DNA of 64,000 bases, from positions 1,924,839-1,988,838 of the forward strand of contig NZ_KB890024.1 in NCBI RefSeq assembly GCF_000372965.1, read 5' to 3'. The translations under genes and the position numbers were made by a program. The stretch comes from Hoeflea sp. 108. Lineage in GTDB: Bacteria; Pseudomonadota; Alphaproteobacteria; Rhizobiales; Rhizobiaceae. The notes under the pieces were generated by a model. The model was not told the origin of the DNA, did no database searches, and saw only the letters and a list, made by a program, of their open reading frames with translations. Shown in pieces: positions 43,544-53,485 of this stretch (its first letter is position 1; the number at the start of each line of letters is the position of its first letter).

Positions 43544-44632
43544 ATGGCTCAGAATTCATTGCGGCTCGTAGAGGATAATTCGGTGGACAAATCTAAGGCT
43601 CTGGACGCGGCGCTGTCGCAGATCGAACGCGCCTTCGGCAAGGGCTCGATCATGCGCCTGGGTGCCAATGAGCAGGTTGTCGAGATCGGCACGGTCTCCA
43701 CCGGCTCGCTCGGCCTCGACATCGCGCTTGGCGTCGGCGGCCTGCCGCGCGGACGTATCATCGAGATCTATGGGCCGGAAAGCTCGGGTAAGACGACGCT
43801 TGCCTTGCACACGATCGCCGAGGCCCAGAAGAAGGGTGGCATCTGCGCCTTCGTCGACGCCGAACATGCGCTCGATCCAGTCTATGCCCGCAAGCTTGGG
43901 GTCGATCTCGAAAACCTGCTGATCTCGCAGCCCGACACCGGCGAACAGGCACTCGAAATCTGCGACACGCTGGTGCGCTCGGGCGCCATCGACGTGCTGG
44001 TCGTCGACTCCGTCGCCGCACTTACCCCGCGCGCTGAAATCGAAGGCGAGATGGGTGAGTCGCTGCCGGGCCTCCAGGCCCGCCTGATGAGCCAGGCGCT
44101 GCGCAAGCTGACCGCCTCGATCTCGCGTTCCAACACCATGGTCATCTTCATCAACCAGATCCGCATGAAGATCGGCGTCATGTATGGTTCGCCTGAGACG
44201 ACGACGGGCGGCAACGCGCTCAAGTTCTACGCCTCGGTCCGCCTGGACATTCGCCGCATCGGCTCGGTCAAGGACCGCGACGAGGTCGTCGGCAACCAGA
44301 CCCGCGTCAAGGTGGTCAAGAACAAGCTGGCCCCACCCTTCAAGCAGGTCGAGTTCGACATCATGTATGGCGAAGGCGTCTCCAAGACCGGCGAGCTCGT
44401 CGACCTCGGCGTGAAGGCTGGTGTGGTCGAGAAGTCAGGTGCCTGGTTCTCCTACAATTCCCAGCGTCTGGGCCAGGGGCGCGAGAACGCCAAGCTGTTC
44501 CTGCGCAACAATCCCGAAGCTGCGCGCGAGATCGAGACGGTACTCAGGCAGAATGCCGGGCTGATCGCCGAAAAGTTCCTTGAGAACGGCTCGCGTGAGG
44601 ATGATGGCGAGGATGAAGCCAGCGCCATGTGA
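43544..44632 (+). CDS. recA: Recombinase RecA
   Basis: 362 residues. Walker A GPESSGKTT, Walker B-type VLVVDSVAAL, L2 loop and NQIRMKIGVMYGSPETTTGG are intact. Catalyses strand exchange and LexA self-cleavage. The N-terminus MAQNSLRLVEDNSVDKSKAL is the form seen in Mesorhizobium-type bacteria and sets the start. Closed by a terminator at 44697. Confidence 0.98.
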   Translation: MAQNSLRLVEDNSVDKSKALDAALSQIERAFGKGSIMRLGANEQVVEIGTVSTGSLGLDIALGVGGLPRGRIIEIYGPESSGKTTLALHTIAEAQKKGGICAFVDAEHALDPVYARKLGVDLENLLISQPDTGEQALEICDTLVRSGAIDVLVVDSVAALTPRAEIEGEMGESLPGLQARLMSQALRKLTASISRSNTMVIFINQIRMKIGVMYGSPETTTGGNALKFYASVRLDIRRIGSVKDRDEVVGNQTRVKVVKNKLAPPFKQVEFDIMYGEGVSKTGELVDLGVKAGVVEKSGAWFSYNSQRLGQGRENAKLFLRNNPEAAREIETVLRQNAGLIAEKFLENGSREDDGEDEASAM

Positions 44633-44696
44633 TTTGGCCCTGTGTCCGGTTGGCGGTTCTGTCGCTCGGCGCAGCTAAACGTTCAGCTCTTGTTCG

Positions 44697-44728
44697 AAAC
44701 CGCCGGCCTTAGCGCCGGCGGTTTTCGT
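44697..44728 (+). terminator. Terminator of recA
   Basis: AAACCGCCGGC/GCCGGCGGTTT perfect 11-bp stem, 6-base loop, then TTCGTTT. Confidence 0.85.
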
Positions 44729-44892
44729 TTGTGGCTGCGACGGCCGCTTTGGCCTGTAATCTTGGCGGATATCAGCGCCTTTGCGGCGGCGGGGTTTCTG
44801 GACAGGGTCAAGGTGGGCAGCTAAAAGGCCAGTTCGAAATCCCGCCGGCAAAAGGCGGACATCTGTTCTGCTCGGCGACCAAAGGCGACAAC

Positions 44893-47553
44893 ATGAGTGG
44901 CGTGAACGAGATCCGGTCGACATTCCTCGACTACTTCAAGAAGAATGGGCACGAGGTGGTGGCCTCCAGCCCGCTCGTGCCGCGCAACGACCCGACCCTG
45001 ATGTTCACCAACGCCGGCATGGTGCAGTTCAAGAACGTCTTCACCGGCCTGGAGTCGCGCCCCTATTCGCGCGCCACGACCGCCCAGAAGAGCGTGCGTG
45101 CCGGCGGCAAGCACAACGATCTCGACAATGTCGGTTACACCGCCCGCCATCTCACCTTCTTCGAGATGCTCGGCAACTTTTCCTTTGGCGACTATTTCAA
45201 GGAACAGGCGATCGAGCTCGCCTGGAATCTGATCACCAAGGAGTACGGGCTCAAGAAGGACAAGCTGCTCGTCACCGTCTATCACACCGACGACGAAGCT
45301 GCTGAATACTGGAAGAAGATCGCCGGCTTCTCTGACGACCGCATCATTCGTATCCCCACCTCGGACAATTTCTGGGCGATGGGCGACACCGGTCCCTGCG
45401 GCCCGTGCTCGGAAATCTTCATCGACCGCGGCGACCACATCTGGGGTGGCCCTCCCGGCAGCCCGGAGGAGGACGGCGATCGCTTCCTCGAATTCTGGAA
45501 CCTCGTCTTCATGCAGTACGAGCAGGTGACGAAGGAAGAGCGCATCGACCTGCCGCGCCCCTCCATCGACACCGGCATGGGCCTCGAGCGCATGGCCTCG
45601 ATCCTGCAGGGCGTCGAGACCGTCTTCGAGACCGACCTGTTCCGTCACCTCATCGACGCCGCGTCGTCGGCCATCGGCCGCGGCCCGGATGAGAGCAATG
45701 TGGCCTCCTACCGCGTCATCGCCGATCATCTGCGTTCGTCTTGCTTCCTGGTTGCCGATGGCGTGCTGCCGTCGAATGAAGGCCGTGGTTATGTGCTGCG
45801 CCGTATCATGCGCCGCGCCATGCGCCACGCGCAGCTGTTGGGTGCCAGCGAACCGCTGATGTGGAAGCTGGTGCCGGCGCTGGTCCGCGAGATGGCGCAG
45901 GCCTACCCGGAACTCGGCCGCGGCGAGGCACTCATCACCGAAACGCTCAAGCTCGAAGAGACCCGCTTCCGCAAGACGCTCGCCCGCGGCCTTGGCCTGC
46001 TGGCCGACGCCACCGAGACGCTGGGTGCCGGGGACATGCTCGACGGCGAGACGGCCTTCAAGCTCTACGACACCTACGGCTTCCCGCTCGACCTGACACA
46101 GGACGCGCTCCGCCAGCGTAGCATTTCGGTCGATCTCGCCGGCTTCACCGATGCGATGGAGCGGCAGAAGGCCGAGGCGCGCGCCAATTGGGCGGGTTCC
46201 GGCGAAGCCGCGACCGAGGCCGTGTGGTTCGCCGTCCGCGAGAAGGCGGGCGCAACCGACTTCCTGGGTTATGAGACGGAGCAGGCTGAGGGCGTAGTCC
46301 TGACCCTGATCAAGGACGGTGCGGTCGTCGACGCTGCGAATGAGGGCGAAGAAGTTGCCATCGTCGTCAACCAGACGCCGTTCTATGGCGAGTCCGGTGG
46401 CCAGATGGGCGACACGGGCACGATCTCGGGCGAAGGTTTCGTCATCGAGGTCACCGACACGCAGAAGAAGGCCGACGGCCTGTTCGTTCACTATGGCAAG
46501 GTCACCAAGGGCAAGCTCAAGACCGGTGCGGCCGTGGAGCTGAAGGTCGACCACAACAGGCGCTCGAAGCTGCGCGCCAACCATTCGGCCACCCACCTCA
46601 TCCACGAGGCGCTGCGCGAGGTGCTCGGCACGCATGTCGCGCAGAAGGGCTCGCTGGTGGCCCCGGAGCGGTTGCGCTTCGACATCTCGCACAACAAGCC
46701 GATTTCCGCCGAGGAGTTGGAGGAGGTCGAGCGCATGTCGAACGAGATCGTCGTCCAGAACAGCCCTGTCACCACGCGCCTGATGAGCGTCGACGATGCC
46801 ATTGCCGAGGGCGCCATGGCGCTGTTCGGCGAGAAGTATGGCGACGAGGTTCGTGTTGTCTCCATGGGCACCGGTCTGCACGGCGTCAAGGCCAACCGGC
46901 CCTATTCGGTTGAGCTCTGCGGCGGTACTCATGCCCGCTCGACAGGCGACATCGGCCTGATCCGCATCGTTTCCGATGGCGCGGTCGCGGCCGGCGTGCG
47001 CCGCATTGAGGCGCTGACGGGCGATGCCGCCCGCCGTCACCTCGACGAACAGGACCGCCGGCTCAAGTCGGTCGCCTCGACCCTCAAGGTGGCACCGGGC
47101 GATGTCCTCGCGCGCGTCGAGGCGCTGCTCGATGAGCGCAAGAAGCTCGAGCGGGATCTCACCGATGCCCGCAAGAAGCTCGCCATGGGCGGCGGGCAGG
47201 GCGGCTCGGCAGATGCCGTGCGCGAGATCGCAGGCGTCAAGTACCTCGGCAGGGTGGTCTCGGGCGTCGACCCCAAGGACCTCAAGGGCATGGCCGATGA
47301 AGGCAAGACTGGCCTGGGTTCGGGCGTGGTGACGCTGGTCGGCGTTTCCGACGACGGCAAGGCAAGCGCTGTCGTTGCCGTCACCGCAGACCTGGTCGGC
47401 CGCTTCAGCGCCGTCGACCTGGTACGCGTCGCTTCCGCCGCGCTGGGTGGCAAGGGTGGCGGCGGCCGCCCCGACATGGCCCAGGCCGGTGGTCCCGACG
47501 CCACCAAGGCCGATGAGGCCGTCGAGGCCGTCGCTCAGGCGATGGCCGGCTGA
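44893..47553 (+). CDS. alaS: Alanyl-tRNA synthetase
   Basis: 886 residues, class IIc AlaRS. Order: aminoacylation core (MSGVNEIRSTFLDYFKKNGHE, motif 2/3 regions), editing domain with the Zn-binding HSATHLIHEAL and CGGTHA motifs, then the C-Ala domain. Charges tRNA-Ala and clears mischarged Ser/Gly. ATG 44893 chosen: homology starts there; the 54-residue in-frame extension to 44731 falls inside the recA-alaS gap. Terminator at 47577. Confidence 0.97.
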   Translation: MSGVNEIRSTFLDYFKKNGHEVVASSPLVPRNDPTLMFTNAGMVQFKNVFTGLESRPYSRATTAQKSVRAGGKHNDLDNVGYTARHLTFFEMLGNFSFGDYFKEQAIELAWNLITKEYGLKKDKLLVTVYHTDDEAAEYWKKIAGFSDDRIIRIPTSDNFWAMGDTGPCGPCSEIFIDRGDHIWGGPPGSPEEDGDRFLEFWNLVFMQYEQVTKEERIDLPRPSIDTGMGLERMASILQGVETVFETDLFRHLIDAASSAIGRGPDESNVASYRVIADHLRSSCFLVADGVLPSNEGRGYVLRRIMRRAMRHAQLLGASEPLMWKLVPALVREMAQAYPELGRGEALITETLKLEETRFRKTLARGLGLLADATETLGAGDMLDGETAFKLYDTYGFPLDLTQDALRQRSISVDLAGFTDAMERQKAEARANWAGSGEAATEAVWFAVREKAGATDFLGYETEQAEGVVLTLIKDGAVVDAANEGEEVAIVVNQTPFYGESGGQMGDTGTISGEGFVIEVTDTQKKADGLFVHYGKVTKGKLKTGAAVELKVDHNRRSKLRANHSATHLIHEALREVLGTHVAQKGSLVAPERLRFDISHNKPISAEELEEVERMSNEIVVQNSPVTTRLMSVDDAIAEGAMALFGEKYGDEVRVVSMGTGLHGVKANRPYSVELCGGTHARSTGDIGLIRIVSDGAVAAGVRRIEALTGDAARRHLDEQDRRLKSVASTLKVAPGDVLARVEALLDERKKLERDLTDARKKLAMGGGQGGSADAVREIAGVKYLGRVVSGVDPKDLKGMADEGKTGLGSGVVTLVGVSDDGKASAVVAVTADLVGRFSAVDLVRVASAALGGKGGGGRPDMAQAGGPDATKADEAVEAVAQAMAG

Positions 47554-47576
47554 TCCTAGGTCGGCTTCGAGAATTG

Positions 47577-47606
47577 AAGGGCGGGAGCTTCGGTTCCCGC
47601 CCTTTT
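47577..47606 (+). terminator. Terminator of alaS
   Basis: AAGGGCGGGA/TCCCGCCCTT 10-bp stem, loop GCTTCGGT, then TT. Confidence 0.8.
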
Positions 47607-47645
47607 CATTTGGTCGATGTTCAGGCCACCGGTCGCGCCCTGGGA

Positions 47646-48044
47646 TCAGTCTTCAAAGGTCGCGACGAACTCGACCTTGATCCGGTCCGGGTCCTCGACG
47701 AACAGCGCGTAATAGTCGCTGCCGCCATTGGCGAAAGGATAGCGCTCGTCATAGAGGCAGGAGGCGCCGTTGTCGTGGCAGTGCTGCCTCAGCCTGTCGA
47801 CCGTCTCACGGTCCTTCACACGAAATGCCAAATGGTTCAGTCCGACGCCCGATCGATGATAGGGCCGCTGCGCGTGTTTCTCCGCCACCTGCACGAAGGT
47901 GAGATAGGCATCGTCCTCATGCGCGAGGGTGAAGCCACTGTCCCACCGACCGTCTTGCCGATAGCCGATCTGCCCGAGCAGGGACGCCCAGAAGGCATGG
48001 GATTTCTCAAGGTTGGAGACATAGATTTCGACGTGATGGAGCAT
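47646..48044 (-). CDS. VOC family (glyoxalase/dioxygenase-like) protein
   Basis: 132 residues, one vicinal-oxygen-chelate module pair: MLHHVEIYVSNLEKSHAFW, VGLNHLAFRVKDRETVD and ALFVEDPDRIKVEFVA, with metal-ligand candidates His4, His and Glu near the C-terminus. Substrate unknown. ATG 48044 has AGGGGA upstream; the frame runs back to 48185 without homology. Convergent with alaS, divergent from the AraC gene. Confidence 0.8.
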   Translation of the reverse strand: MLHHVEIYVSNLEKSHAFWASLLGQIGYRQDGRWDSGFTLAHEDDAYLTFVQVAEKHAQRPYHRSGVGLNHLAFRVKDRETVDRLRQHCHDNGASCLYDERYPFANGGSDYYALFVEDPDRIKVEFVATFED

Positions 48045-48232
48045 AGGGCTGTTCCCCTGAACGCAGTCTCTTGCCGTCCCGAAATGTGTATCGCGTCCAG
48101 GCGCTGTCAGCCAGCCTGATCGCCAGCGCTTGCGCTTGCGGCATGCGTGCTGGACCCTCGGCTTGAAGTCAGCAGGATTTGTCAAATCGGCCTATGGTTG
48201 TGTCCGGTCGATCGATTTGCATGAGGCTTGGC

Positions 48233-49081
48233 ATGAACGGCGAAACGGCATGGGCAGTCTATGAAGCCCGCCTGAGACGGGTTTCTGCCCATATCCACGA
48301 GCACCTCGACGAGGAGCTGGATATGGACCGTCTGGCCGACATCGCCTGCCTGTCGAGCTATCACTGGCACAGGATCTACCGCGCCATATACGGCGAAACG
48401 GCGGCCACAACGGTCAAGCGCCTAAGGCTGCATCGCGCAGCCGGAGACATCGTGGGAACGGATCTAAGTGTCGGTGAAATTGCAAAGCGGTCTGGCTATC
48501 CCAATGTCCAGTCGTTCAACCGCATCTTCAAGGCGGTCTACGGCATGCCGCCGGCGCGCTACCGGAGGGAGGGAAGCCACAAGCTCTTCGAAACCAACAG
48601 AGGAAAGGCTTCCCACATGTTCGACGTTCAGGTCCGCACCATCCCAGACACCAGCCTCGTCGGCGTCGCCCATCAAGGCTCCTACATGCAGATCGACAGG
48701 GCTTTCGAGCAGCTGTTCGGTACGCTCTACGCCCGCGGCCAGGCGCGACCGGACATGCGCATGATCGGCGTCTATTTGGACGATCCCGATCTTGTCGCCG
48801 AAGAAAGGCTGCGCTCCATTGCCTGCGTCAATGCCGATGCCTCGGCACCCGCGGCCGCACCGCTTGAGCGTCGCGCGATTTCGGGCGGTGAGTATGCCGT
48901 TCTGCGCCACAAGGGCCCCTATGCCGAGATGCACAAGGCCTACAAGTGGCTCTATGCCGAATGGCTGCCGAAATCGGGCCGTCAGCTGCGCGATGCCCTC
49001 ATGTTCGAGGAGTATCTCAACAACCCGCGCGAAGTGACGCCCGCAGAGCTTCTGACCGACATCCACCTGCCGCTGGTGTGA
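48233..49081 (+). CDS. AraC family regulator with GyrI-like effector domain
   Basis: 282 residues: two N-terminal AraC helix-turn-helices (LADIACLSSYHWHRIYRAI and VGEIAKRSGYPNVQSFNRIFKAVYG) then a GyrI-like/BacR small-molecule domain from about residue 125. This layout (Rob/SoxS-like with effector domain) senses cytotoxic small molecules. ATG 48233 has GAGG 7 bases upstream; ATG 48221 lacks one. The divergent VOC gene could be its target. Confidence 0.86.
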   Translation: MNGETAWAVYEARLRRVSAHIHEHLDEELDMDRLADIACLSSYHWHRIYRAIYGETAATTVKRLRLHRAAGDIVGTDLSVGEIAKRSGYPNVQSFNRIFKAVYGMPPARYRREGSHKLFETNRGKASHMFDVQVRTIPDTSLVGVAHQGSYMQIDRAFEQLFGTLYARGQARPDMRMIGVYLDDPDLVAEERLRSIACVNADASAPAAAPLERRAISGGEYAVLRHKGPYAEMHKAYKWLYAEWLPKSGRQLRDALMFEEYLNNPREVTPAELLTDIHLPLV

Positions 49082-49100
49082 AGTCGGCATGTCCCGAACG

Positions 49101-49134
49101 AAAAAGGCCCCGGATCGCTCCGGGGCCCTTTTTG
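49101..49134. terminator. Bidirectional terminator between the AraC gene and icd
   Basis: AGGGCCCCGGA-type stem: GGCCCCGGA/TCCGGGGCC with loop TCGC, five A before and five T after, so it can stop both converging transcripts. Confidence 0.88.
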
Positions 49135-49154
49135 CTTCAATACCGACAGGCAGA

Positions 49155-50366
49155 TCAGCCCATCGCCTTCTGCAGGTTCTCGTCGATCTTGTCGAGGAAG
49201 CCGGTGGTCGACAGCCAGGGCTGGTCGGGGCCGATCAGCAGCGACAGATCCTTGGTCATGAAGCCGCTTTCGACGGTCTGGATGCAGACGCGCTCCAGCG
49301 TTTCGGCGAAGCGCTTCAGCTCGGCGTTGTCGTCGAGCTTGGCGCGGTGGGCCAGACCGCGGGTCCAGGCGAAGATCGATGCGATCGAGTTGGTCGAGGT
49401 TTCTTCGCCCTTCTGGTGCTGGCGGTAGTGGCGCGTCACGGTGCCGTGGGCGGCTTCCGCTTCCACGGTCTTGCCGTCAGGCGTCATCAGCACCGAGGTC
49501 ATCAGGCCGAGCGAGCCGAAGCCCTGCGCCACGGTGTCCGACTGCACGTCGCCGTCGTAGTTCTTGCATGCCCAGACGTAGCCGCCCGACCACTTCAGGC
49601 TCGAGGCCACCATGTCGTCGATGAGGCGGTGTTCGTACCAGAGCTTGCGCGCCTTGAACTCGGCCTCGAATTCCTTCTCGTAGACATCCTGGAAGATGTC
49701 CTTGAAGCGGCCATCATAGGCCTTGAGGATGGTGTTCTTGGTCGACAGATAGACCGGATAGTTGCGCAGCAGGCCGTAGTTCAGCGAGGCGCGGGCGAAT
49801 TCGCGGATCGACTCGTCGAGGTTGTACATGGCCATCGCCACGCCGGCGCCCGGCGCGTCGAACACGTCGTGCTCGATCACCTGGCCGTCGTCGCCGACGA
49901 ACTTGATCGACAGCTTGCCCTTGCCCGGGAATTTGAAATCGGTCGCCTTGTATTGGTCGCCGAAGGCGTGACGGCCGACGATGATCGGCTTGGTCCAGCC
50001 CGGCACCAGGCGCGGGACGTTCTTCATGATGATCGGCTCGCGGAAGATGGTCCCGCCGAGGATGTTGCGGATCGTGCCGTTGGGCGACTTCCACATCTTC
50101 TTGAGCTTGAACTCTTCGACGCGCTGTTCGTCGGGCGTAATGGTCGCGCATTTAACGCCGACGCCGTGCTTGTTGATGGCGTTGGCGGCGTCGATCGTCA
50201 CCTGGTCGTTGGTGGCGTCGCGGTGCTCGATGCCGAGGTCGTAATATTCCAGGTCGATGTCGAGATAGGGGTGGATCAGCTTGTCCTTGATGAACTGCCA
50301 GATGATGCGGGTCATCTCATCGCCGTCGAGCTCGACGACGGGCTTGGCCACCTTGATCTTCGCCAT
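49155..50366 (-). CDS. icd: NADP-dependent isocitrate dehydrogenase
   Basis: 403 residues, homodimeric eukaryotic-type NADP-IDH (MAKIKVAKPVVELDGDEMTRI, RNILGGTIFREPI, and the NADP-binding EAEAAHGTVTRHYRQHQKG). It makes 2-oxoglutarate in the TCA cycle. This subfamily is typical of alphaproteobacteria. ATG 50366 has AGAGG about 11 bases upstream. Shares a terminator with the AraC gene. Confidence 0.97.
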   Translation of the reverse strand: MAKIKVAKPVVELDGDEMTRIIWQFIKDKLIHPYLDIDLEYYDLGIEHRDATNDQVTIDAANAINKHGVGVKCATITPDEQRVEEFKLKKMWKSPNGTIRNILGGTIFREPIIMKNVPRLVPGWTKPIIVGRHAFGDQYKATDFKFPGKGKLSIKFVGDDGQVIEHDVFDAPGAGVAMAMYNLDESIREFARASLNYGLLRNYPVYLSTKNTILKAYDGRFKDIFQDVYEKEFEAEFKARKLWYEHRLIDDMVASSLKWSGGYVWACKNYDGDVQSDTVAQGFGSLGLMTSVLMTPDGKTVEAEAAHGTVTRHYRQHQKGEETSTNSIASIFAWTRGLAHRAKLDDNAELKRFAETLERVCIQTVESGFMTKDLSLLIGPDQPWLSTTGFLDKIDENLQKAMG

Positions 50367-50546
50367 TTGGAAAATGCCTCTTTTTGCCTGGAACCAGCCG
50401 GTCCCGGAGGGTTCACGATTGGGAGTGCGGCCCCTATACCAAAGCGAATCGGAGCGCGCAAATGATTGCGATTGCGACCTTCGGCCTGTCCGCTGACATT
50501 GTATGAACACGCCTGCCTGCGACGCCCCTGGTCGCAGTTTTGGGCG

Positions 50547-50879
50547 TCATTTTTTCTTCTTGGGCGGCATCGGTCCGACAAAGCGCGAAGCCATGGCGAT
50601 CCATTGCCCGAGTGCTGTGTCGTCGAGCTCAACGGCGTCGACCATGATGAAGCCCTTCATCTCGCGGCCGGTGAAATCCATCCGCTTCGCGCCGGGCATG
50701 GCAAGTGCCGCAGGCTCCTGCTCGTCGCCGACGCGCGCAAGCAATGCGCCATCCTTCAGCGTGCCCACCAGCATGTTGCCGTTGAGCGTGAAGCAGGTGC
50801 CGCCGAACATCCTGATTTCGCCGACATTGGGGTCTTCGCCAATGGCATGTCTGATGCGTTCCGCGAGGTCGTCGGCCAT
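50547..50879 (-). CDS. TfoX/Sxy N-terminal domain protein (second)
   Basis: 110 residues: MADDLAERIRHAIGEDPNVGE, IRMFGGTCFTLNGNMLVG, LARVGDEQEPAALA and a lysine C-terminus PPKKKK. Single TfoX N-domain, only distantly like the one at 41062. Role unknown. Divergent from trmJ; the reading frame also overlaps spurious frames on the other strand. Confidence 0.8.
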   Translation of the reverse strand: MADDLAERIRHAIGEDPNVGEIRMFGGTCFTLNGNMLVGTLKDGALLARVGDEQEPAALAMPGAKRMDFTGREMKGFIMVDAVELDDTALGQWIAMASRFVGPMPPKKKK

Positions 50880-50963
50880 GCTGGTTCCTTACCGGAACTT
50901 CATTTTCGCGCGCAAATATGTCAGGGACGCGCAAAAGTCGCAATTTTTGGTTCAATCGCATCC

Positions 50964-51842
50964 ATGTCAGCCACTGAAGCCTCGCCGTCAGCAATGCCCG
51001 TCATCATCCTGGTCGAGCCGCAGCTCGGCGAAAACATCGGCATGGTGGCGCGCGCCATGGCCAATTTCGGGCTCGCCGAGCTCAGGCTCGTCAATCCGCG
51101 CGATGGTTGGCCGAACGAGAAGGCCCGCGCAGCCGCAAGCCGCGCCGACCATGTCGTCGATGCCGTCGCTGTGTTCCCCGACCTAGCCTCGGCACTCGCC
51201 GACCTCAACTTCGTCTTCGCTACCACGGCGCGCGAACGCGACGGCTTCAAGGAAGTCCGCGGCCCGGTCGAGGCGGGCAGGGCGCTCAGGGCGCGCAGCG
51301 TTTCGGGCCAGCGCACCGGCATCATGTTCGGGCGCGAGCGTTTCGGCCTCTACAATGAAGAAGTGGGCCTCGCCGACGAGATCGTCACCTTTCCCGTCGA
51401 TCCCGGCTTTTCTTCGCTCAACATCGCCCAGGCGGTGCTGCTCATGTCCTATGAGTGGATGAAGTCGGGCCTGGAGAGTGAGACCCAGACCAATTTCTCC
51501 GGTCCCGAGATGGCGCCCGCCACCAAGCAGCAGCTGCAGGGCTTGTTCGATCATCTCGAAGCGGCGCTCGAATCGCGCGGCTATTTCCGCCCGGCAACCA
51601 AGAAGCCCAAGATGGTGGACAATCTGCGCGCCGTCTTGACCCGCGCCGGTTTTCACGAGCCCGAACTCAAGGTGCTGCGCGGTGTTGTGGCCTCGCTCGA
51701 CTATTTCTCGCCCAAGGAGCCGCGTGGCGCCGGCTACCCGGAGCGCAAGGCGAAGGTCGATAATGCCGTTCATTCCGGCAGCGCAGGCGGTGATGAAGAT
51801 GACATCCCGCCTGTCGGCGGCAAGGGACTCGACAATGACTGA
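50964..51842 (+). CDS. trmJ: tRNA (cytidine/uridine-2'-O-)-methyltransferase TrmJ
   Basis: 292-residue SPOUT methyltransferase modifying position 32 of tRNAs. IILVEPQLGENIGMVARAMANFG is motif 1; GIMFGRERFGLYNEEVGLAD and FPVDPGFSSLNIAQAVLLMSYE form the SAM knot. The C-terminal extension of about 60 residues is polar. ATG 50964 chosen, ATG 50994 possible; neither has a good ribosome site. It overlaps murI by 8 bases. Confidence 0.9.
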   Translation: MSATEASPSAMPVIILVEPQLGENIGMVARAMANFGLAELRLVNPRDGWPNEKARAAASRADHVVDAVAVFPDLASALADLNFVFATTARERDGFKEVRGPVEAGRALRARSVSGQRTGIMFGRERFGLYNEEVGLADEIVTFPVDPGFSSLNIAQAVLLMSYEWMKSGLESETQTNFSGPEMAPATKQQLQGLFDHLEAALESRGYFRPATKKPKMVDNLRAVLTRAGFHEPELKVLRGVVASLDYFSPKEPRGAGYPERKAKVDNAVHSGSAGGDEDDIPPVGGKGLDND

Positions 51843-52635
51843 CCGCCCGATCCTGATGTTCGATTCGGGCATCGGTGGATTGACCGTGCTGCGCGAGGCG
51901 CGCGTGCTGATGCCTGATCGGCGCTTCGTCTATGTCGCGGACGATGCCGCCTTTCCTTATGGCAATTGGGAGGAGCCGGCGCTGAAGGAGCGCATCCTCA
52001 GTCTGTTCGCCGAACTGCTCGAACGCTTCAAGCCGGAGCTGTCGGTCATCCCGTGCAACACGGCCTCGACACTGGTCATCGAGGCGATCCGCGAGCGCTT
52101 TCCCGGGCATTCCTTCGTCGGCACGGTACCGGCGATCAAACCCGCGGCGGAGCGCACGCGCTCGGGCCATGTTTCGGTGCTGGCGACGCCCGGCACGGTG
52201 AAACGGCAATACACCCGCGACCTCATCACCCAATGGGCATCGAAATGCCATGTCCGCCTCGTCGGAAGCCATCGGCTGGCCGAACTCGCCGAGATCTACA
52301 TGCGCGAGGGCTTCGTTGACGAGCAGGCGGTGGCGGAAGAAATCGCCCCGTGCTTCGTCGAGCAGGACGGGCGGCGCACCGACATCGTGGTGCTCGCCTG
52401 CACGCACTATCCCTTCCTGGTCAACCGCATGCGCAAGACCGCACCCTGGCCGGTCGACTGGATCGATCCGGCCGAGGCCATCGCCCGCCGCGCCCAGTCG
52501 CTGCTCAAGCCGAGGGAAGGCTCGTTGCGGGATGAGGCACCGGGCTTCGGCCGCGACATTGCCATTTTCACCTCGGGCAAGCCGCATTTCGCAACGGTGC
52601 GGCTGATACAGGGCTTCGGGCTCAGCCTGGCCTGA
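51835..52635 (+). CDS. murI: Glutamate racemase
   Basis: 266 residues; makes D-glutamate for peptidoglycan. Catalytic Cys pair in IPCNTAST and LACTHYP, acid Asp in FDSGIGGLT and YPF environment. ATG 51835 has AAGGGA upstream and overlaps the trmJ stop by 8 bases, so translation is coupled. Confidence 0.94.
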   Translation: MTDRPILMFDSGIGGLTVLREARVLMPDRRFVYVADDAAFPYGNWEEPALKERILSLFAELLERFKPELSVIPCNTASTLVIEAIRERFPGHSFVGTVPAIKPAAERTRSGHVSVLATPGTVKRQYTRDLITQWASKCHVRLVGSHRLAELAEIYMREGFVDEQAVAEEIAPCFVEQDGRRTDIVVLACTHYPFLVNRMRKTAPWPVDWIDPAEAIARRAQSLLKPREGSLRDEAPGFGRDIAIFTSGKPHFATVRLIQGFGLSLA

Positions 52636-52671
52636 GCTGACCGCCCTATAAGCACGCTCCCAGGCTGGTCG

Positions 52672-53481
52672 CTAGGCCGCGGTGCGCCTGACCATCGCCG
52701 ATGCCGACAGGATCACCAGTATCGTCGCCACATAAGCGGCGATCTGAATGCCCTCGGGCCGCGCCACATAGCCGACCAGTATGTGCAGCAGGAAGCCGAT
52801 CGCGTTTGTCTGCGGCAGGATTTCCGACGTGTTCCAGATGTCGTAGCCGAGTGGCGGAAGCACGCCGGCCTGGACCAGGAAGGCCGCGGCCTGCGCGGCG
52901 AGCCCGGCCGCCAGCAGGATAATTATGACGCCGGTAACGCGAAAAATCTGCTTCAGCGGCACGCGCAGCAGCCCGGCATAAAACAGCGTGCCCACAAGTG
53001 CCGCCGCACCTACGCCGAGCAATCCGCCTTGCAGCATGGGTGCCAGGCCATATTCGCCGTCGATGGCGATGCCATAGAGAAACAGCACCGTCTCCGAACC
53101 TTCGCGCAGCACGGCAACCGCGCAGATGATCGCCAGCGCCGACAGCGGTCGCGAGCCTTCCTTGACCGCTTCGCCGACGGCGCGGCTATGACCGGCCAGC
53201 TCGGCTGCATGGGCGCTCATCCAGATCTGGTGCCAGGCAAGCATCGCGACGGCGACGAGCAGGATCGTGGCGTTGAACAGTTCGGTGCCGTTGCCGTCGA
53301 ACAGGTCCGACAGGCCGCTGGCGAAGAAGGCGACGATCGCAGCGCCGGCAAGGCCTGCCACCACGCCGCCCGCCACCCAACCGGTTCGCCCCGCAATGCC
53401 TTTGCTAGCCGCCAAAACGATCGAGACGATCAGCGCTGCTTCGAGCGTCTCGCGAAAGACAATGACGAAAGTCGAGAGCAT
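52672..53481 (-). CDS. FTR1 family iron permease
   Basis: 269 residues, about seven TM helices. The two iron-binding REGLE-type motifs are FRETLEAAL (helix 1) and LREGSETVLFLYG (helix 4), both with the Glu pair. Imports ferrous or ferric iron. ATG 53481 has GGAG upstream and starts 5 bp after the cupredoxin stop, so they form one operon. No EfeB peroxidase is nearby. Confidence 0.9.
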   Translation of the reverse strand: MLSTFVIVFRETLEAALIVSIVLAASKGIAGRTGWVAGGVVAGLAGAAIVAFFASGLSDLFDGNGTELFNATILLVAVAMLAWHQIWMSAHAAELAGHSRAVGEAVKEGSRPLSALAIICAVAVLREGSETVLFLYGIAIDGEYGLAPMLQGGLLGVGAAALVGTLFYAGLLRVPLKQIFRVTGVIIILLAAGLAAQAAAFLVQAGVLPPLGYDIWNTSEILPQTNAIGFLLHILVGYVARPEGIQIAAYVATILVILSASAMVRRTAA

Positions 53482-53485
53482 CGGT

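Noticed and set aside
44821..47040. 739-codon open frame antisense to alaS
   Set aside because: Shadow of the AlaRS gene; no start signal and biased composition.
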